DNA of 64,000 nt, taken from assembly GCA_008680965.1 (NCBI GenBank), contig NAKE01000001.1, positions 1,736,001-1,800,000 on the forward strand, written 5' to 3'. The position numbers were made by a program, and so were the translations under genes. Every line of letters starts with the position of its first letter. The stretch's first letter is position 1. Below the pieces are notes generated by a model. The model saw only the letters and a program-made list of their open reading frames with translations, was not told where the DNA came from and searched no databases. The DNA is from Collinsella aerofaciens. GTDB lineage: Bacteria; Actinomycetota; Coriobacteriia; Coriobacteriales; Coriobacteriaceae. Below, one piece after another: positions 8,270 to 16,968 of the stretch.

Positions 8270-8893
8270 ATGGCAAAGAAACCCGATTCGTTCTACTTTG
8301 ACAACTACGTCGCCTGCGCCGACCTTGCTGTCCAGGCCGCAGAGTTGCTCATCAAGATTTTTGAGAACTTTGATCCCGCGCAGATCCACGGCATGCTCGA
8401 AGAGATGCATGCGATTGAGCATGCGGCCGACAAGAAGCACCATGAGCTCGAGGATGCCCTGCTCACTGCCTTTATCACCCCGCTTGAGCGCGAGGATCTG
8501 GACCTGATGAGCTGCTCGCTCGACACCGTGCTTGACCGTATCGAGGGCGTCGTGCAGCGCGTCTACTTCACCAACATCCAGAGCATCCACCCCGATGCCA
8601 TTGTCATCGCCCACAAGGTGACCGACGCCTGCCGCGCCATGAAGGACCTTATGGTCGAGCTGCCTAATTACCGCAAGTCCAAGACCCTGCGCGAGCTGGT
8701 CATCCAGATCAACACCATTGAGTCCGAGGCCGATGAGCTCTACATCAACGCCATGCGCAACCTGCACGTCAATGGCAAGGACCCGCTCGAGGTCATCGCC
8801 TGGCGTGACGTCTACGCTTTCCTGGAGTACTGCGCCGACTGCTGCGAGAATGTGGCTGATGTCGTGGATTCGATTGTCATGAAGAACAGTTAA
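8270..8893 (+). CDS. DUF47/PhoU-like Pit accessory protein
   Basis: 207 aa, ATG 8270 after GAAAGGACCC. An all-helical protein resembling PhoU, with repeated acidic metal-binding helices (for example HAADKKHHELEDALLTAF and NTIESEADELY). DUF47 proteins are encoded next to Pit and are thought to regulate it. Location cytoplasmic, probably at the membrane through Pit. A large palindrome follows the stop and may end this two-gene unit. Confidence 0.9.
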   Translation: MAKKPDSFYFDNYVACADLAVQAAELLIKIFENFDPAQIHGMLEEMHAIEHAADKKHHELEDALLTAFITPLEREDLDLMSCSLDTVLDRIEGVVQRVYFTNIQSIHPDAIVIAHKVTDACRAMKDLMVELPNYRKSKTLRELVIQINTIESEADELYINAMRNLHVNGKDPLEVIAWRDVYAFLEYCADCCENVADVVDSIVMKNS

Positions 8894-8897
8894 TTGG

Positions 8898-9009
8898 GGG
8901 TACGTATCCCACCGGTCGCGGGCCCGACCACTGATAACCTTTTTCACTCCGGCTGCAAGCAGAGTCGTTCAAAAGGTTATCAGTGGTCGGGCCCGCTCCC
9001 TTACGTACC
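8898..9009. repeat. Large nested palindrome (possible terminator)
   Basis: Perfect 26-bp arms at 8918-8943 and 8971-8996 around a 27-nt loop, with a second outer pair (GGTACGTA at 8899-8906 against TACGTACC at 9002-9009). Far longer than a normal terminator stem. It separates the Pit unit from the nitroreductase gene. Confidence 0.85.
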
Positions 9010-9175
9010 GCCATTTGAACTTTGGCTGGTACTTTGAAAGCGATGGGGCTTTTGTTGGCAGGGCCTTGGGGCCCGGTTGGGAACTTTGGGGCCGCCTTAA
9101 GCGTTTGGGTGGATGGGGCTTTGGGTACCCTTTGGATTGTTTTGGATTGATTTGCTGACTTTGGAGGGTTTGGTT

Positions 9176-9706
9176 ATGGGGTATTTGGATCTTGCTCGGT
9201 CTCGGTATTCTTGTCGTTTGTTTGAGGCTCGGGCTGTGGAGCAGGCTGTGGTGGATACCATTGTTGAGGCTGGGCGTATTGCTCCTTCTGCTTGTAATAA
9301 TCATCCAACCCGTGTGATGGTGTTGGATACGCCTGAGCTTCTGGAGAAGGCAGCTGCTTGTCAGCCTCGGTTTGCTCGTGATGGGTCCATCTTTGGCGCT
9401 CCGCTCATCTTCCTCATTTGCAGCGTTACCGACGATGCTTGGGTGCGCCCCTATGACCAGATGAACTCCAGCGCTATCGACACCTCGATTGCTTGCGATC
9501 AGATGATGATGGAGGCCGAGGAGCAGGGGCTGGGAACGTGCTGGGTATGCCATTTTAAGCCCGAGCTAGCCCGTGAGCAGTTCAACCTGCCCGAAGGCGT
9601 CTATCCCTATCACATGCTCGCCTGCGGCTATCCTGCCGACCACATCGCCGACCCCGAGCATCGCGAGGCCCGTACCATTCCCCTCTCCGACTTCCTCCTC
9701 AAATAG
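9176..9706 (+). CDS. Nitroreductase family protein
   Basis: 176 aa from ATG 9176, which has GGAGGG 8 bases upstream; the frame is open further 5' but without a better start. The family pattern is clear: RYSCRLFEARAV at the N-terminus (FMN phosphate contact), APSACNNHPTRVMVL, then the GLGTCWVCHF and LACGYPAD blocks. It should be an FMN-dependent, NAD(P)H-using reductase of nitro or quinone compounds; the in vivo substrate is unknown. The first 70 or so codons end mostly in T or G, and the later ones in C, as in neighbouring genes, so the gene is a mosaic in composition. Confidence 0.88.
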   Translation: MGYLDLARSRYSCRLFEARAVEQAVVDTIVEAGRIAPSACNNHPTRVMVLDTPELLEKAAACQPRFARDGSIFGAPLIFLICSVTDDAWVRPYDQMNSSAIDTSIACDQMMMEAEEQGLGTCWVCHFKPELAREQFNLPEGVYPYHMLACGYPADHIADPEHREARTIPLSDFLLK

Positions 9707-9742
9707 GTTTTAGTACATGCCCTAAAACCTACCTTTTACCAC

Positions 9743-9804
9743 GCGCCCTTCGCCGAGCTCTGCCCTATCGCGCGCAGAGCTCGGCTATTTCGCGCTAAGG
9801 GCGC
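9743..9804. terminator. Hairpin after the nitroreductase gene
   Basis: Outer arms GCGCCCTT (9743-9750) and AAGGGCGC (9797-9804), inner arms CCGAGCTCTGC and GCAGAGCTCGG. A smaller AGGTTTTAG/CTAAAACCT hairpin spans 9705-9730. It lies between convergent genes, so it could work for both. Confidence 0.55.
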
Positions 9805-9884
9805 ACGCGCCTCCCCATTGGAATGCAAATGGAACAGCTTTCACGAATACATGGCCGAGCCGTGGGCGACTAGCCCGGCCACCA

Positions 9885-10313
9885 TTATTCCTCGATAAAA
9901 GCCGGCACTCGGTTAGTCCTGCGCATCTTGAAATCGCCAGTCTCGTGGGAGACGTAGAGAATGCCGTCCATCCCGTCTCGTGATGCATACGACAGGTGAA
10001 CTGAACCGCAATCCGATCCATCATTGTCGAGAAGATCGAACGAATTCGGGTCGCTCGTTGCGGCCAAACGACCACTCATACAAGAGCCATCGTCATTACA
10101 GATTTGCCATTCCATATCTTCGCCTGCAAGAATCGCCATAGACGGCCTGGTCGCGCCATCGTTGACATACATCCCGTCTATGCCAAAACCGTTTTCAGCG
10201 CCATCGATGAACGACTGCTCGGACCTAAACCTCGCAAATGATGCACATAGCACCATTGCGAGACCAACTGCAAGAACAACAATTACAATCTTTATGTAGC
10301 TCTTGGCCATCAT
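9885..10313 (-). CDS. Small membrane-anchored protein of unknown function
   Basis: 142 aa, ATG 10313 (a second ATG follows at once) after GAGGGATGGC. Residues 6-26 form one membrane segment (YIKIVIVVLAVGLAMVLCAS). The remaining 115 residues are acidic and lie outside, with a Trp-Gln-Ile-Cys motif and two more Cys that could form disulphides. No lipobox. I do not recognise the family. Base composition is less GC-rich than the neighbours, and 365 bp of AT-rich DNA lies upstream. Confidence 0.6.
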   Translation of the reverse strand: MMAKSYIKIVIVVLAVGLAMVLCASFARFRSEQSFIDGAENGFGIDGMYVNDGATRPSMAILAGEDMEWQICNDDGSCMSGRLAATSDPNSFDLLDNDGSDCGSVHLSYASRDGMDGILYVSHETGDFKMRRTNRVPAFIEE

Positions 10314-10621
10314 GCCATCCCTCTTTTCGCTTGCCTAAGGAAATGCGGAAGAAGCTGTTCGTCGCGGTTTGTTTGCGCACCTTTCTGCCCCGGTTCGGTT
10401 ACTTAGATTACTTGAGAGATCCTATATATGATTGTTACCCATATACGTAATATGAATTTTGGACATATCGAAATTGGTCAATATTTGTGAGAGCTTTCGC
10501 CTTCAGTGAAATGTATTGGCTTGTCTCTCATGCAAATTAAGTCCCTGGCAGGCGTTCCGAAGAGCACGATATTCTAAATTTGATAAATGATAGGAATTAA
10601 GGCATGTCCCAAAAATCTAAT
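10314..10621. other. AT-rich gene-free stretch
   Basis: No ORF of note. It holds the promoter region of the leftward membrane-protein gene and the AT-rich flank before the divIVA terminator. I see no repeat or RNA gene in it. Confidence 0.5.
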
Positions 10622-10650
10622 AAAAAGGAGCCCGCAGGTGCGAGCTCCTC
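10622..10650 (-). terminator. Terminator of the divIVA end of the division cluster
   Basis: On the minus strand GAGGAGCTCGCACCTGCGGG then CTCCTTTTTA: a strong stem followed by Ts, 29 bp past the divIVA stop. Confidence 0.85.
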
Positions 10651-10678
10651 TTAAGGGCACTAGATTGTAGCTCTGGCG

Positions 10679-11356
10679 CTAGTCCAGGTCATCGGCGGCA
10701 AAGTTGTCGATCGGAGCGAAGGGGTCAGCCACGGGGACAACCGGATCAGCAACAGGCAGCGGCTCGGCGGCGGGAACGGTCACCGCAGGAGAAGCCGCGG
10801 AACCGACCGGCGTGGAGGCCATAAGATCAGCAGGGAAGGAATTCTGCGCATCGTCCATGAAGTGCTGGATGAGCTTGAGGTACTCGGCCTTGAACTCCTC
10901 ACGGGAAGCCTTCAGACGGTCGATCTCCTCGAGCTCGGCCTGCTTCTCGGTCAGGGCCTGACGGATGACCTCGCGGGCCTTGGCGTCGGCTTCGTTGCGG
11001 ATGCGCTCAGCGTTCTCATTAGCGTCGTTGACGATACCCTCGGCGGTCTGCTGGGCAGCAATCAGAGCAGCGGAGATCTGGCGCTCCTGAGCGGAGAAGT
11101 CGGGTGCGGGAGCGGCCACAGGAGCGGCGGGAACGGCCTGAGCGGCAGCGTCCTGAGCCTGGGCAAGTTGAGCCTGCGTGTCAGCAAGCTGCTGCTCGGT
11201 AGAAGTCAGACGACCCTTAAGATCGACAATCTTGGCAAGCATAGCGTCAACCTCGGAGGACAGCGTCTCCAAAAAGACGTCGACCTCGGCGGGATCATAA
11301 CCGCGCTTGGCCTCAGAGAAAGTCTGAGCCTGGATGTCAGCAGGGGTAATAGCCAT
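10679..11356 (-). CDS. divIVA: DivIVA family pole/septum organiser
   Basis: 225 aa, ATG 11356 after AAGGAGAAC. The N-terminus ITPADIQAQTFSEAKRGYDP...VDVFLETL is the classic DivIVA membrane-curvature domain. It is followed by coiled coil (about 33-75 and again 95-175) with an Ala/Pro-rich linker near 78-90, and an acidic Pro-rich tail. In Actinobacteria DivIVA (Wag31) recruits cell-wall synthesis to poles or septa. It is the last gene of the leftward yggS-sepF-yggT-divIVA unit and has its own terminator. Confidence 0.95.
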   Translation of the reverse strand: MAITPADIQAQTFSEAKRGYDPAEVDVFLETLSSEVDAMLAKIVDLKGRLTSTEQQLADTQAQLAQAQDAAAQAVPAAPVAAPAPDFSAQERQISAALIAAQQTAEGIVNDANENAERIRNEADAKAREVIRQALTEKQAELEEIDRLKASREEFKAEYLKLIQHFMDDAQNSFPADLMASTPVGSAASPAVTVPAAEPLPVADPVVPVADPFAPIDNFAADDLD

Positions 11357-11418
11357 AACAAGTTCTCCTTTATCATCGCCTCGGCGCCGGGCGCCCGACG
11401 TAAGTTACTGAGCAAGTA

Positions 11419-11676
11419 CTATACGAGTATACCTATAAGAAGCTGCAGAATCAGCCTCTGCACCAACTGCAACGCAATAATTGCAACGACCGGCGAAAAA
11501 TCAACGCCTCCCATCGGCGGAATAAACCGACGAAACAGGTTGAGCCACGGACCGCAGACGCTATCGAGCACCGCGGCGATATCCTGCAGCAGGCCGCCCT
11601 GCTTCATGGGAATCCACGTCATAAAGCAATAGACCACGATAAGCGTGGAGTAGAAGTTGAACAGTGTGTTGACCAA
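11419..11676 (-). CDS. yggT: YggT family membrane protein
   Basis: 85 aa if TTG 11676 is used. Two membrane segments (about 5-24 and 60-84) flank a loop with the family pattern MTWIP...DSVCGPWLNLFRRFIPP. YggT (YlmG) proteins are small membrane proteins of the ylm/division cluster with an ill-defined role in septum organisation or osmotic stress. The only good ribosome site (GAGGAG at 11707-11712) is about 30 bases upstream of TTG 11676 but 6 bases upstream of an in-frame ATC at 11700, so translation may start there, adding eight residues. Confidence 0.85.
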   Translation of the reverse strand: MVNTLFNFYSTLIVVYCFMTWIPMKQGGLLQDIAAVLDSVCGPWLNLFRRFIPPMGGVDFSPVVAIIALQLVQRLILQLLIGILV

Positions 11677-11721
11677 CTGGACAATGGTGTAGATGTTGAT
11701 GGGAATCTCCTCGTCTTGGGT

Positions 11722-12447
11722 TTACTTAAGGTAGCCGTCGGCGCGCAGCTTCTTGAGGTCCGAATCCTTGACCTCGCAGCCGGCGGGCAGCACCATAAAC
11801 ACGCGATCGCCCACCTCTTTGACCGTAGCGCCCAGGCCGCAGGCAAAGCCATAGCTAAAGTCCAGGACGCGCTTGGCGACCTCGGTGCGAACGCCAACAA
11901 AAATCAACGCAACGGGCTGCTTGGTGCGCACGCGACGGACAACGGTCTCGACATCGTCATAGCTCTCGGGGCGCAGGACATAGGCAGGCAGCTGCGGCGT
12001 GGCGTTAATGATGTTGCTCGCATAGGCCGAGCCGTCGCTCGGCGCAGAAGCGGGCGCAGGCGCCGCGGCGCGAGCGCGGGCGCTCTCGGCATAGCTCGAC
12101 GGCGTGTCGTAAGCGCCGGGACGATAGCCGCCCGCGACACTATCCTGCGAACGCGACGGCGGATTGTACGTCGTCGCATGACGCGAGTCATCGCCGACCA
12201 GCTGTCCGGAACGCGTGTACACGGCGACCGACTCGGCCTCGCCGCGGCGCGTCTGGCCCAGCAGACCGTTGCTCGGCTCATCTTGGGTATAGAAGCCCTC
12301 GCCCGAGGTACCGCTGTAGCCGTTGTTCTGATAGCTATCGTCGTAGCCGTCATCGTAGCCGTAGTCGTCATCCTGGCCATAGCCCTGGTCGTAACCCTGC
12401 TGGCCGCCAAGGTGCATCTTATTTTTAATCTCGTCAAGGAAGCCCAT
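11722..12447 (-). CDS. sepF: Cell division protein SepF
   Basis: 241 aa, ATG 12447 after GAGGACAC. The N-terminal membrane-binding helix (MGFLDEIKNKMHL) is followed by a long Gly/Tyr/Asp and Ala/Pro-rich linker (15-145) and the SepF core from about 150 (LRPESYDDVETVVRRVRTKQPVAL...). SepF tethers FtsZ to the membrane and replaces FtsA in organisms lacking it; no ftsA is found in this cluster. It sits between yggS and yggT in the conserved order. Confidence 0.95.
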   Translation of the reverse strand: MGFLDEIKNKMHLGGQQGYDQGYGQDDDYGYDDGYDDSYQNNGYSGTSGEGFYTQDEPSNGLLGQTRRGEAESVAVYTRSGQLVGDDSRHATTYNPPSRSQDSVAGGYRPGAYDTPSSYAESARARAAAPAPASAPSDGSAYASNIINATPQLPAYVLRPESYDDVETVVRRVRTKQPVALIFVGVRTEVAKRVLDFSYGFACGLGATVKEVGDRVFMVLPAGCEVKDSDLKKLRADGYLK

Positions 12448-12507
12448 GGTTGTGTCCTCTCACGGTTTAGTGCAGGCGCTCTGTAAACCAGTGCGCACTT
12501 CAAAGCC

Positions 12508-13245
12508 CTATTTTACTGCAAACTCCGGGCTAAATACTACCCTGCCCAGGCGAACGAGCGTAGAGCCCTCCTCAAGGGCGGGCTCAAAGTCCTCGCTCAT
12601 GCCGCAAGAGAGCTCGGGCAGCCTCAGATCGGGATGCGCCGCCTCCAGCTCATCCCTCAGCTCTCGCAGCCCGGCAAAAGTGCGACGTGCCACATCCTTG
12701 TTCCCGCGGGGGGCCATAGTCATAAGGCCCTGCACACAAATTCCCTCAAGTTCCGCAAGCTCGCCGGCAACGCCACGAATCTCATCGGGCGAAAAGCCGC
12801 CCTTGGACTCCTCGCCGCTTACGTTGACCTCGATCAGCACCTGCTGGGGGGCGGCAAGCTCGCCCGTTTCGATCTTGCGAACGGCACGGCTCGAGATCGC
12901 CTGCGCCAAATGAAGCGACCCTACCGAATGAATCAGCTCGGCCGAGCCCAACACCGCGTTAATCTTGTTGGTCTGAAGGTTGCCAATCATATCGAAGCGC
13001 ACCTCGGGCAGCCCCGGATGCTCCGCCAGACCTGTGAGCTTACGTACGAGTTCTTGCGGGCGGTTCTCGGCAAAATGGCGATATCCAACCTGGATGGCCG
13101 TGATAGTCTCATCGACGCCAACGGTCTTGGACACGGCAATCAGACGCGCGGCATCGTGGGGCCTCCCGGCACGATCGAGCGCCGCATAAAAACGCTCAAG
13201 TATCTGCTCGCGGCGAGCGCGCATCACGTCCAAATAGTTATCCAT
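12508..13245 (-). CDS. yggS: YggS family pyridoxal-phosphate homeostasis protein
   Basis: 245 aa from ATG 13245, chosen over TTG 13251 because GGAGG lies 9 bases upstream. It is a PLP-binding alanine-racemase-like barrel: AVSKT carries the PLP Lys (about residue 40), followed by FAENRPQEL and FDMIGNLQTNK (usually HFIGxLQxNK). The protein controls PLP and amino-acid balance and has no known catalysis. In Actinobacteria and Firmicutes it sits between pgeF and sepF; here the pst-phoU genes separate it from pgeF. Confidence 0.93.
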   Translation of the reverse strand: MDNYLDVMRARREQILERFYAALDRAGRPHDAARLIAVSKTVGVDETITAIQVGYRHFAENRPQELVRKLTGLAEHPGLPEVRFDMIGNLQTNKINAVLGSAELIHSVGSLHLAQAISSRAVRKIETGELAAPQQVLIEVNVSGEESKGGFSPDEIRGVAGELAELEGICVQGLMTMAPRGNKDVARRTFAGLRELRDELEAAHPDLRLPELSCGMSEDFEPALEEGSTLVRLGRVVFSPEFAVK

Positions 13246-13297
13246 TGCCAATCGCCTCCGCTAACAGCCATACAAGTAGTCCCATGCTAACGCAAGA

Positions 13298-13328
13298 GCG
13301 CGGCCCTGCATGTGCAAGGCCGCGCCCA
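13298..13328 (-). terminator. Hairpin after phoU
   Basis: GCGCGGCCTTGCACATGCAG followed by GGCCGCGC on the minus strand. The T-tract is weak (CTCTTG). It suggests the pst operon ends before yggS, which then needs its own promoter. Confidence 0.55.
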
Positions 13329-13365
13329 CTTAGGTATTTACAATCTTTCGACGAACGGAGCTACC

Positions 13366-14223
13366 CTACTCCTCGTCGTCCTCGCCATCATCCTCGTCCT
13401 CAAGATGATTCAGCAAGTAGCGAAGACCCTCGCTCACCTCGTTAGCGGACACCTTGGCAACAAAGTGTGCATCCACGGCGGGCCTCATAATGACGCCCTC
13501 GCCCGAAGGCACGCGCATGCTCTCGAGCTCGTCCTCGTCCGTGCGGGCGATATCGCCGGCGTTCATGCGCTGGCCGGTCAAAAGGAAGGTCAGACGACAG
13601 GCGGCATCGATGGAAATCGAGGCGATGCGATCGAGGTAGCGCGAAACCATGATGGCGCGGCGCAGGTCGTCGTAGTTGCTATCGTCATCCATAAACTCGC
13701 CCGCATCCATGCGGTTGAAGATACGGAAGAACTTCTCGTAGGCCGCGTGCACCGGCTCGTCCTCGACGGCAAGGTTGCAGATGATGGACATGTCGTTGGT
13801 GACGAGCGCGGAAAGCGACGAGCCCAGCACCTGGTATACGGCTTCGGCCTCGGCCTCAACCGTACCGACAAGCTCCTGGGGCAGCGAGATATCGGCCTTG
13901 ACCATGTGACGCGTGGCGCGGCAGATCTGGCGAACCTTATCGGTCATGCGCTGCAGGTTAAAGTCGACGTAGATAATCGTCTGCAGCAAACGGAAGTCGG
14001 AAGCGACCGGCGACTGCGTGGCGATCAGGTTGTAGCACACGGCCTCCAAGTTGGCGCAGCGCGCGTCAATCGAAAGCGTGCGCTTCTTGGTCTTGGTGGC
14101 AAGCTTGCGGTCATCGGTCACATAGGCCTTCACGGCGTCGTGAAGCGCCAGATCGACGGCCTCGTAGATGCTCAGCATCTCATGACGGGCCTCGATGAGC
14201 TGACGGGAAAACAGTTTACGCAT
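13366..14223 (-). CDS. phoU: PhoU phosphate-signalling regulator
   Basis: 285 aa, ATG 14223 after GGAGTGAACC. All-helical with two PhoU repeats; the first runs MRKLFSRQLIEARHEMLSIY... and the second centres on MSIICNLAVEDEP. PhoU represses the Pho response when phosphate is plentiful by acting on the Pst transporter and the sensor kinase. About 65 C-terminal residues form an extra domain ending in an acidic stretch. It is last in the pstSCAB-phoU order, 92 bp after pstB. No PhoR/PhoB genes are in the window. Confidence 0.92.
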   Translation of the reverse strand: MRKLFSRQLIEARHEMLSIYEAVDLALHDAVKAYVTDDRKLATKTKKRTLSIDARCANLEAVCYNLIATQSPVASDFRLLQTIIYVDFNLQRMTDKVRQICRATRHMVKADISLPQELVGTVEAEAEAVYQVLGSSLSALVTNDMSIICNLAVEDEPVHAAYEKFFRIFNRMDAGEFMDDDSNYDDLRRAIMVSRYLDRIASISIDAACRLTFLLTGQRMNAGDIARTDEDELESMRVPSGEGVIMRPAVDAHFVAKVSANEVSEGLRYLLNHLEDEDDGEDDEE

Positions 14224-14315
14224 GGTTCACTCCAATCAGTTGGGTGCGGTCATGCCGCCCGCACGGTGAATACGCACCGGACCAGGTCCGATCGGCTTGG
14301 GACTAGTCGCACCGA

Positions 14316-15119
<804 letters not shown>

Positions 15120-15131
15120 GGGACTCCTTAA

Positions 15132-16037
15132 CTAACGGCGCTTGCGCGACAGATAACGCGCAAACAGGTTGAAGGCCAGAATAATCGCCATCAGCAAAAG
15201 CGCGGTGCCGTAGGCTGCGTTCATGTTGATGCCGTCGTTGGCAAGCAAATAGAGGTGAACGGTCATGGGACGACCGGAATCAAGCGGCGAAATAGGCAGG
15301 TTGATGGCCTGACCCATGGTGTAGAGCACCACGGCGGTCTCGCCGATGGCGCGACCGATGGCAAGGACGATACCGGTGGCAATGCGGCCAAAGGCCGAAG
15401 GAAGCACGATCTTGGAGACGACCTGCCACTTGGTGGCGCCCAGGCCATATGCGCCCCAACGGATATAGCGCGGAACGGCGCGAATCGCTTCCTCGGTGGT
15501 GCGCATGACGATGGGCAGCATCAGAAGTGCCAGCGCCAGGGCGGCCGAGACCATCGAAAGACCCAGGCCCATGGCCTCGACAAACAAAGCGTAGCCAAAG
15601 AGGCCCATAACGATGGAGGGCACCGAGGCCAAGGCATCGGCAGCATAGCGAATGATGTCGACGACCTTGCCCTGTTTGGCATACTCAGCCAGATAGACCG
15701 CAGCCAAGACGGCAACCGGCGTGCAGATGAGCATGGCGAGTGCCGTCACGTAGATAGTCGAGACGATCGTGGGCCAAATGCCGCCTTCGGCGTTTACGCC
15801 CTGCGGCCAACCAAAGATAAAGTCAAGCGAGATATGCGGCAGACCGTTGATGACCACGTAGGCGATGATGGCAAGCAACACCAGGGTGGTGATATAGGCC
15901 GCGGCGCGAAAGACGCCGAGCATAATCTTGTTGGACAGGTCCTTGTTGATGCGGCCCTTCTTACCATGGGAAAGGGCACGCTTGATGCGCTCGCGCGACG
16001 AGGTCGTATCGGCCGTCGTGTCAACGGAATCGGACAT
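15132..16037 (-). CDS. pstA: Phosphate ABC transporter permease PstA
   Basis: 301 aa, ATG 16037 after AGAGGGGGTAGG. Six membrane segments. The permease EAA loop is visible as EEAIRAVPRYIRWGAYGLGA followed by TKWQVVSKIVLPSA. The basic N-terminus (about 35 residues) is cytoplasmic. It pairs with PstC to form the phosphate channel and contacts PstB. It starts 3 bp after the pstC stop. Confidence 0.96.
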   Translation of the reverse strand: MSDSVDTTADTTSSRERIKRALSHGKKGRINKDLSNKIMLGVFRAAAYITTLVLLAIIAYVVINGLPHISLDFIFGWPQGVNAEGGIWPTIVSTIYVTALAMLICTPVAVLAAVYLAEYAKQGKVVDIIRYAADALASVPSIVMGLFGYALFVEAMGLGLSMVSAALALALLMLPIVMRTTEEAIRAVPRYIRWGAYGLGATKWQVVSKIVLPSAFGRIATGIVLAIGRAIGETAVVLYTMGQAINLPISPLDSGRPMTVHLYLLANDGINMNAAYGTALLLMAIILAFNLFARYLSRKRR

Positions 16038-16040
16038 AGC

Positions 16041-16967
16041 CTACCCCCTCTTCTTCTTGGAAATCAGACGGACGATACCCACCAGTGCAGCGGAGATGAT
16101 AAACAGAACCACGCCCATGCCAAACAGAGCCGAGCGATGCAGGCCCGAGGAATAGCTCATGTCGAGCGCGATCTGGCTCGTGAGCGTCGAGATGGGGCTC
16201 GAGATGCTATCCGGAATGACCGGGGCGTTGCCCACGACCATCAACACGGCCATGGTCTCGCCGATGGCGCGCCCCATGCCCAAAACGATGGCGTCCACAA
16301 TGCCCAGCTTGGCGGCCGGCAGCACAACCTTGTAGATGGTCTGCCACTTGGTGGCACCCATAGCATAGGACGCCTCGCGAATGCCCATGGGAATGGAATT
16401 GAGTGCATCGATGGTGAGCGTGGTGATGGTGGGCACGATCATAATGGCGAGCACGAACCACGCCGTCAGCGCGCCAAAGCCAAGACCGCCGGTCAGCTGC
16501 GCGATAAACGGACGGATGATGACCATGCCAAAGAAGCCGTAGATGATAGAGGGGATGCCCGCCAGCAGGTCGACGGCGGGGCTGATGAGCCTGCGCACGC
16601 GCTTGCTGGCGATCTCGACCAGATACACGGCCGTGCCCACACCCAGTGGCACGCCCATGGCGAGCGCACCGACCGTCACCAGGCCAGAGCCCGCCAGCAG
16701 CGACATGATGCCGTAGTGACCCTCGGAGGGCGCCCACGTAAAGCTAAAGAAGTCCGCCAGGCCGATGTCGGTAAAGACGGGCAGTGCCGAATACGTGGTA
16801 AAGACAAAAATCAGGATGACGGTGACGACCGCCAAGAACGCGCAGGCAAAGAAGATCCACTGCAACGCCTTCTCCTTGAGATAGGTGCTGCGCGACACCA
16901 ACGCCAACTCACGCTTTTTGGACGCCTGAGCCTCCTGCTCAATCTGGGGGGTTTCCTGTGCTTCCAC
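16041..16967 (-). CDS. pstC: Phosphate ABC transporter permease PstC
   Basis: 308 aa from GTG 16967, preceded at 8 bases by AAAGGGGAG; an in-frame GTG at 16976 overlaps that ribosome site and the pstS stop, so it is less likely. Six to seven membrane segments; the EAA loop is GIREASYAMGATKWQTIYKV. The N-terminal about 30 residues are cytoplasmic and acidic/basic mixed. It is the partner of PstA. The start follows the pstS stop by one base, indicating coupled translation. Confidence 0.95.
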   Translation of the reverse strand: MEAQETPQIEQEAQASKKRELALVSRSTYLKEKALQWIFFACAFLAVVTVILIFVFTTYSALPVFTDIGLADFFSFTWAPSEGHYGIMSLLAGSGLVTVGALAMGVPLGVGTAVYLVEIASKRVRRLISPAVDLLAGIPSIIYGFFGMVIIRPFIAQLTGGLGFGALTAWFVLAIMIVPTITTLTIDALNSIPMGIREASYAMGATKWQTIYKVVLPAAKLGIVDAIVLGMGRAIGETMAVLMVVGNAPVIPDSISSPISTLTSQIALDMSYSSGLHRSALFGMGVVLFIISAALVGIVRLISKKKRG

Positions 16968-16968
16968 G

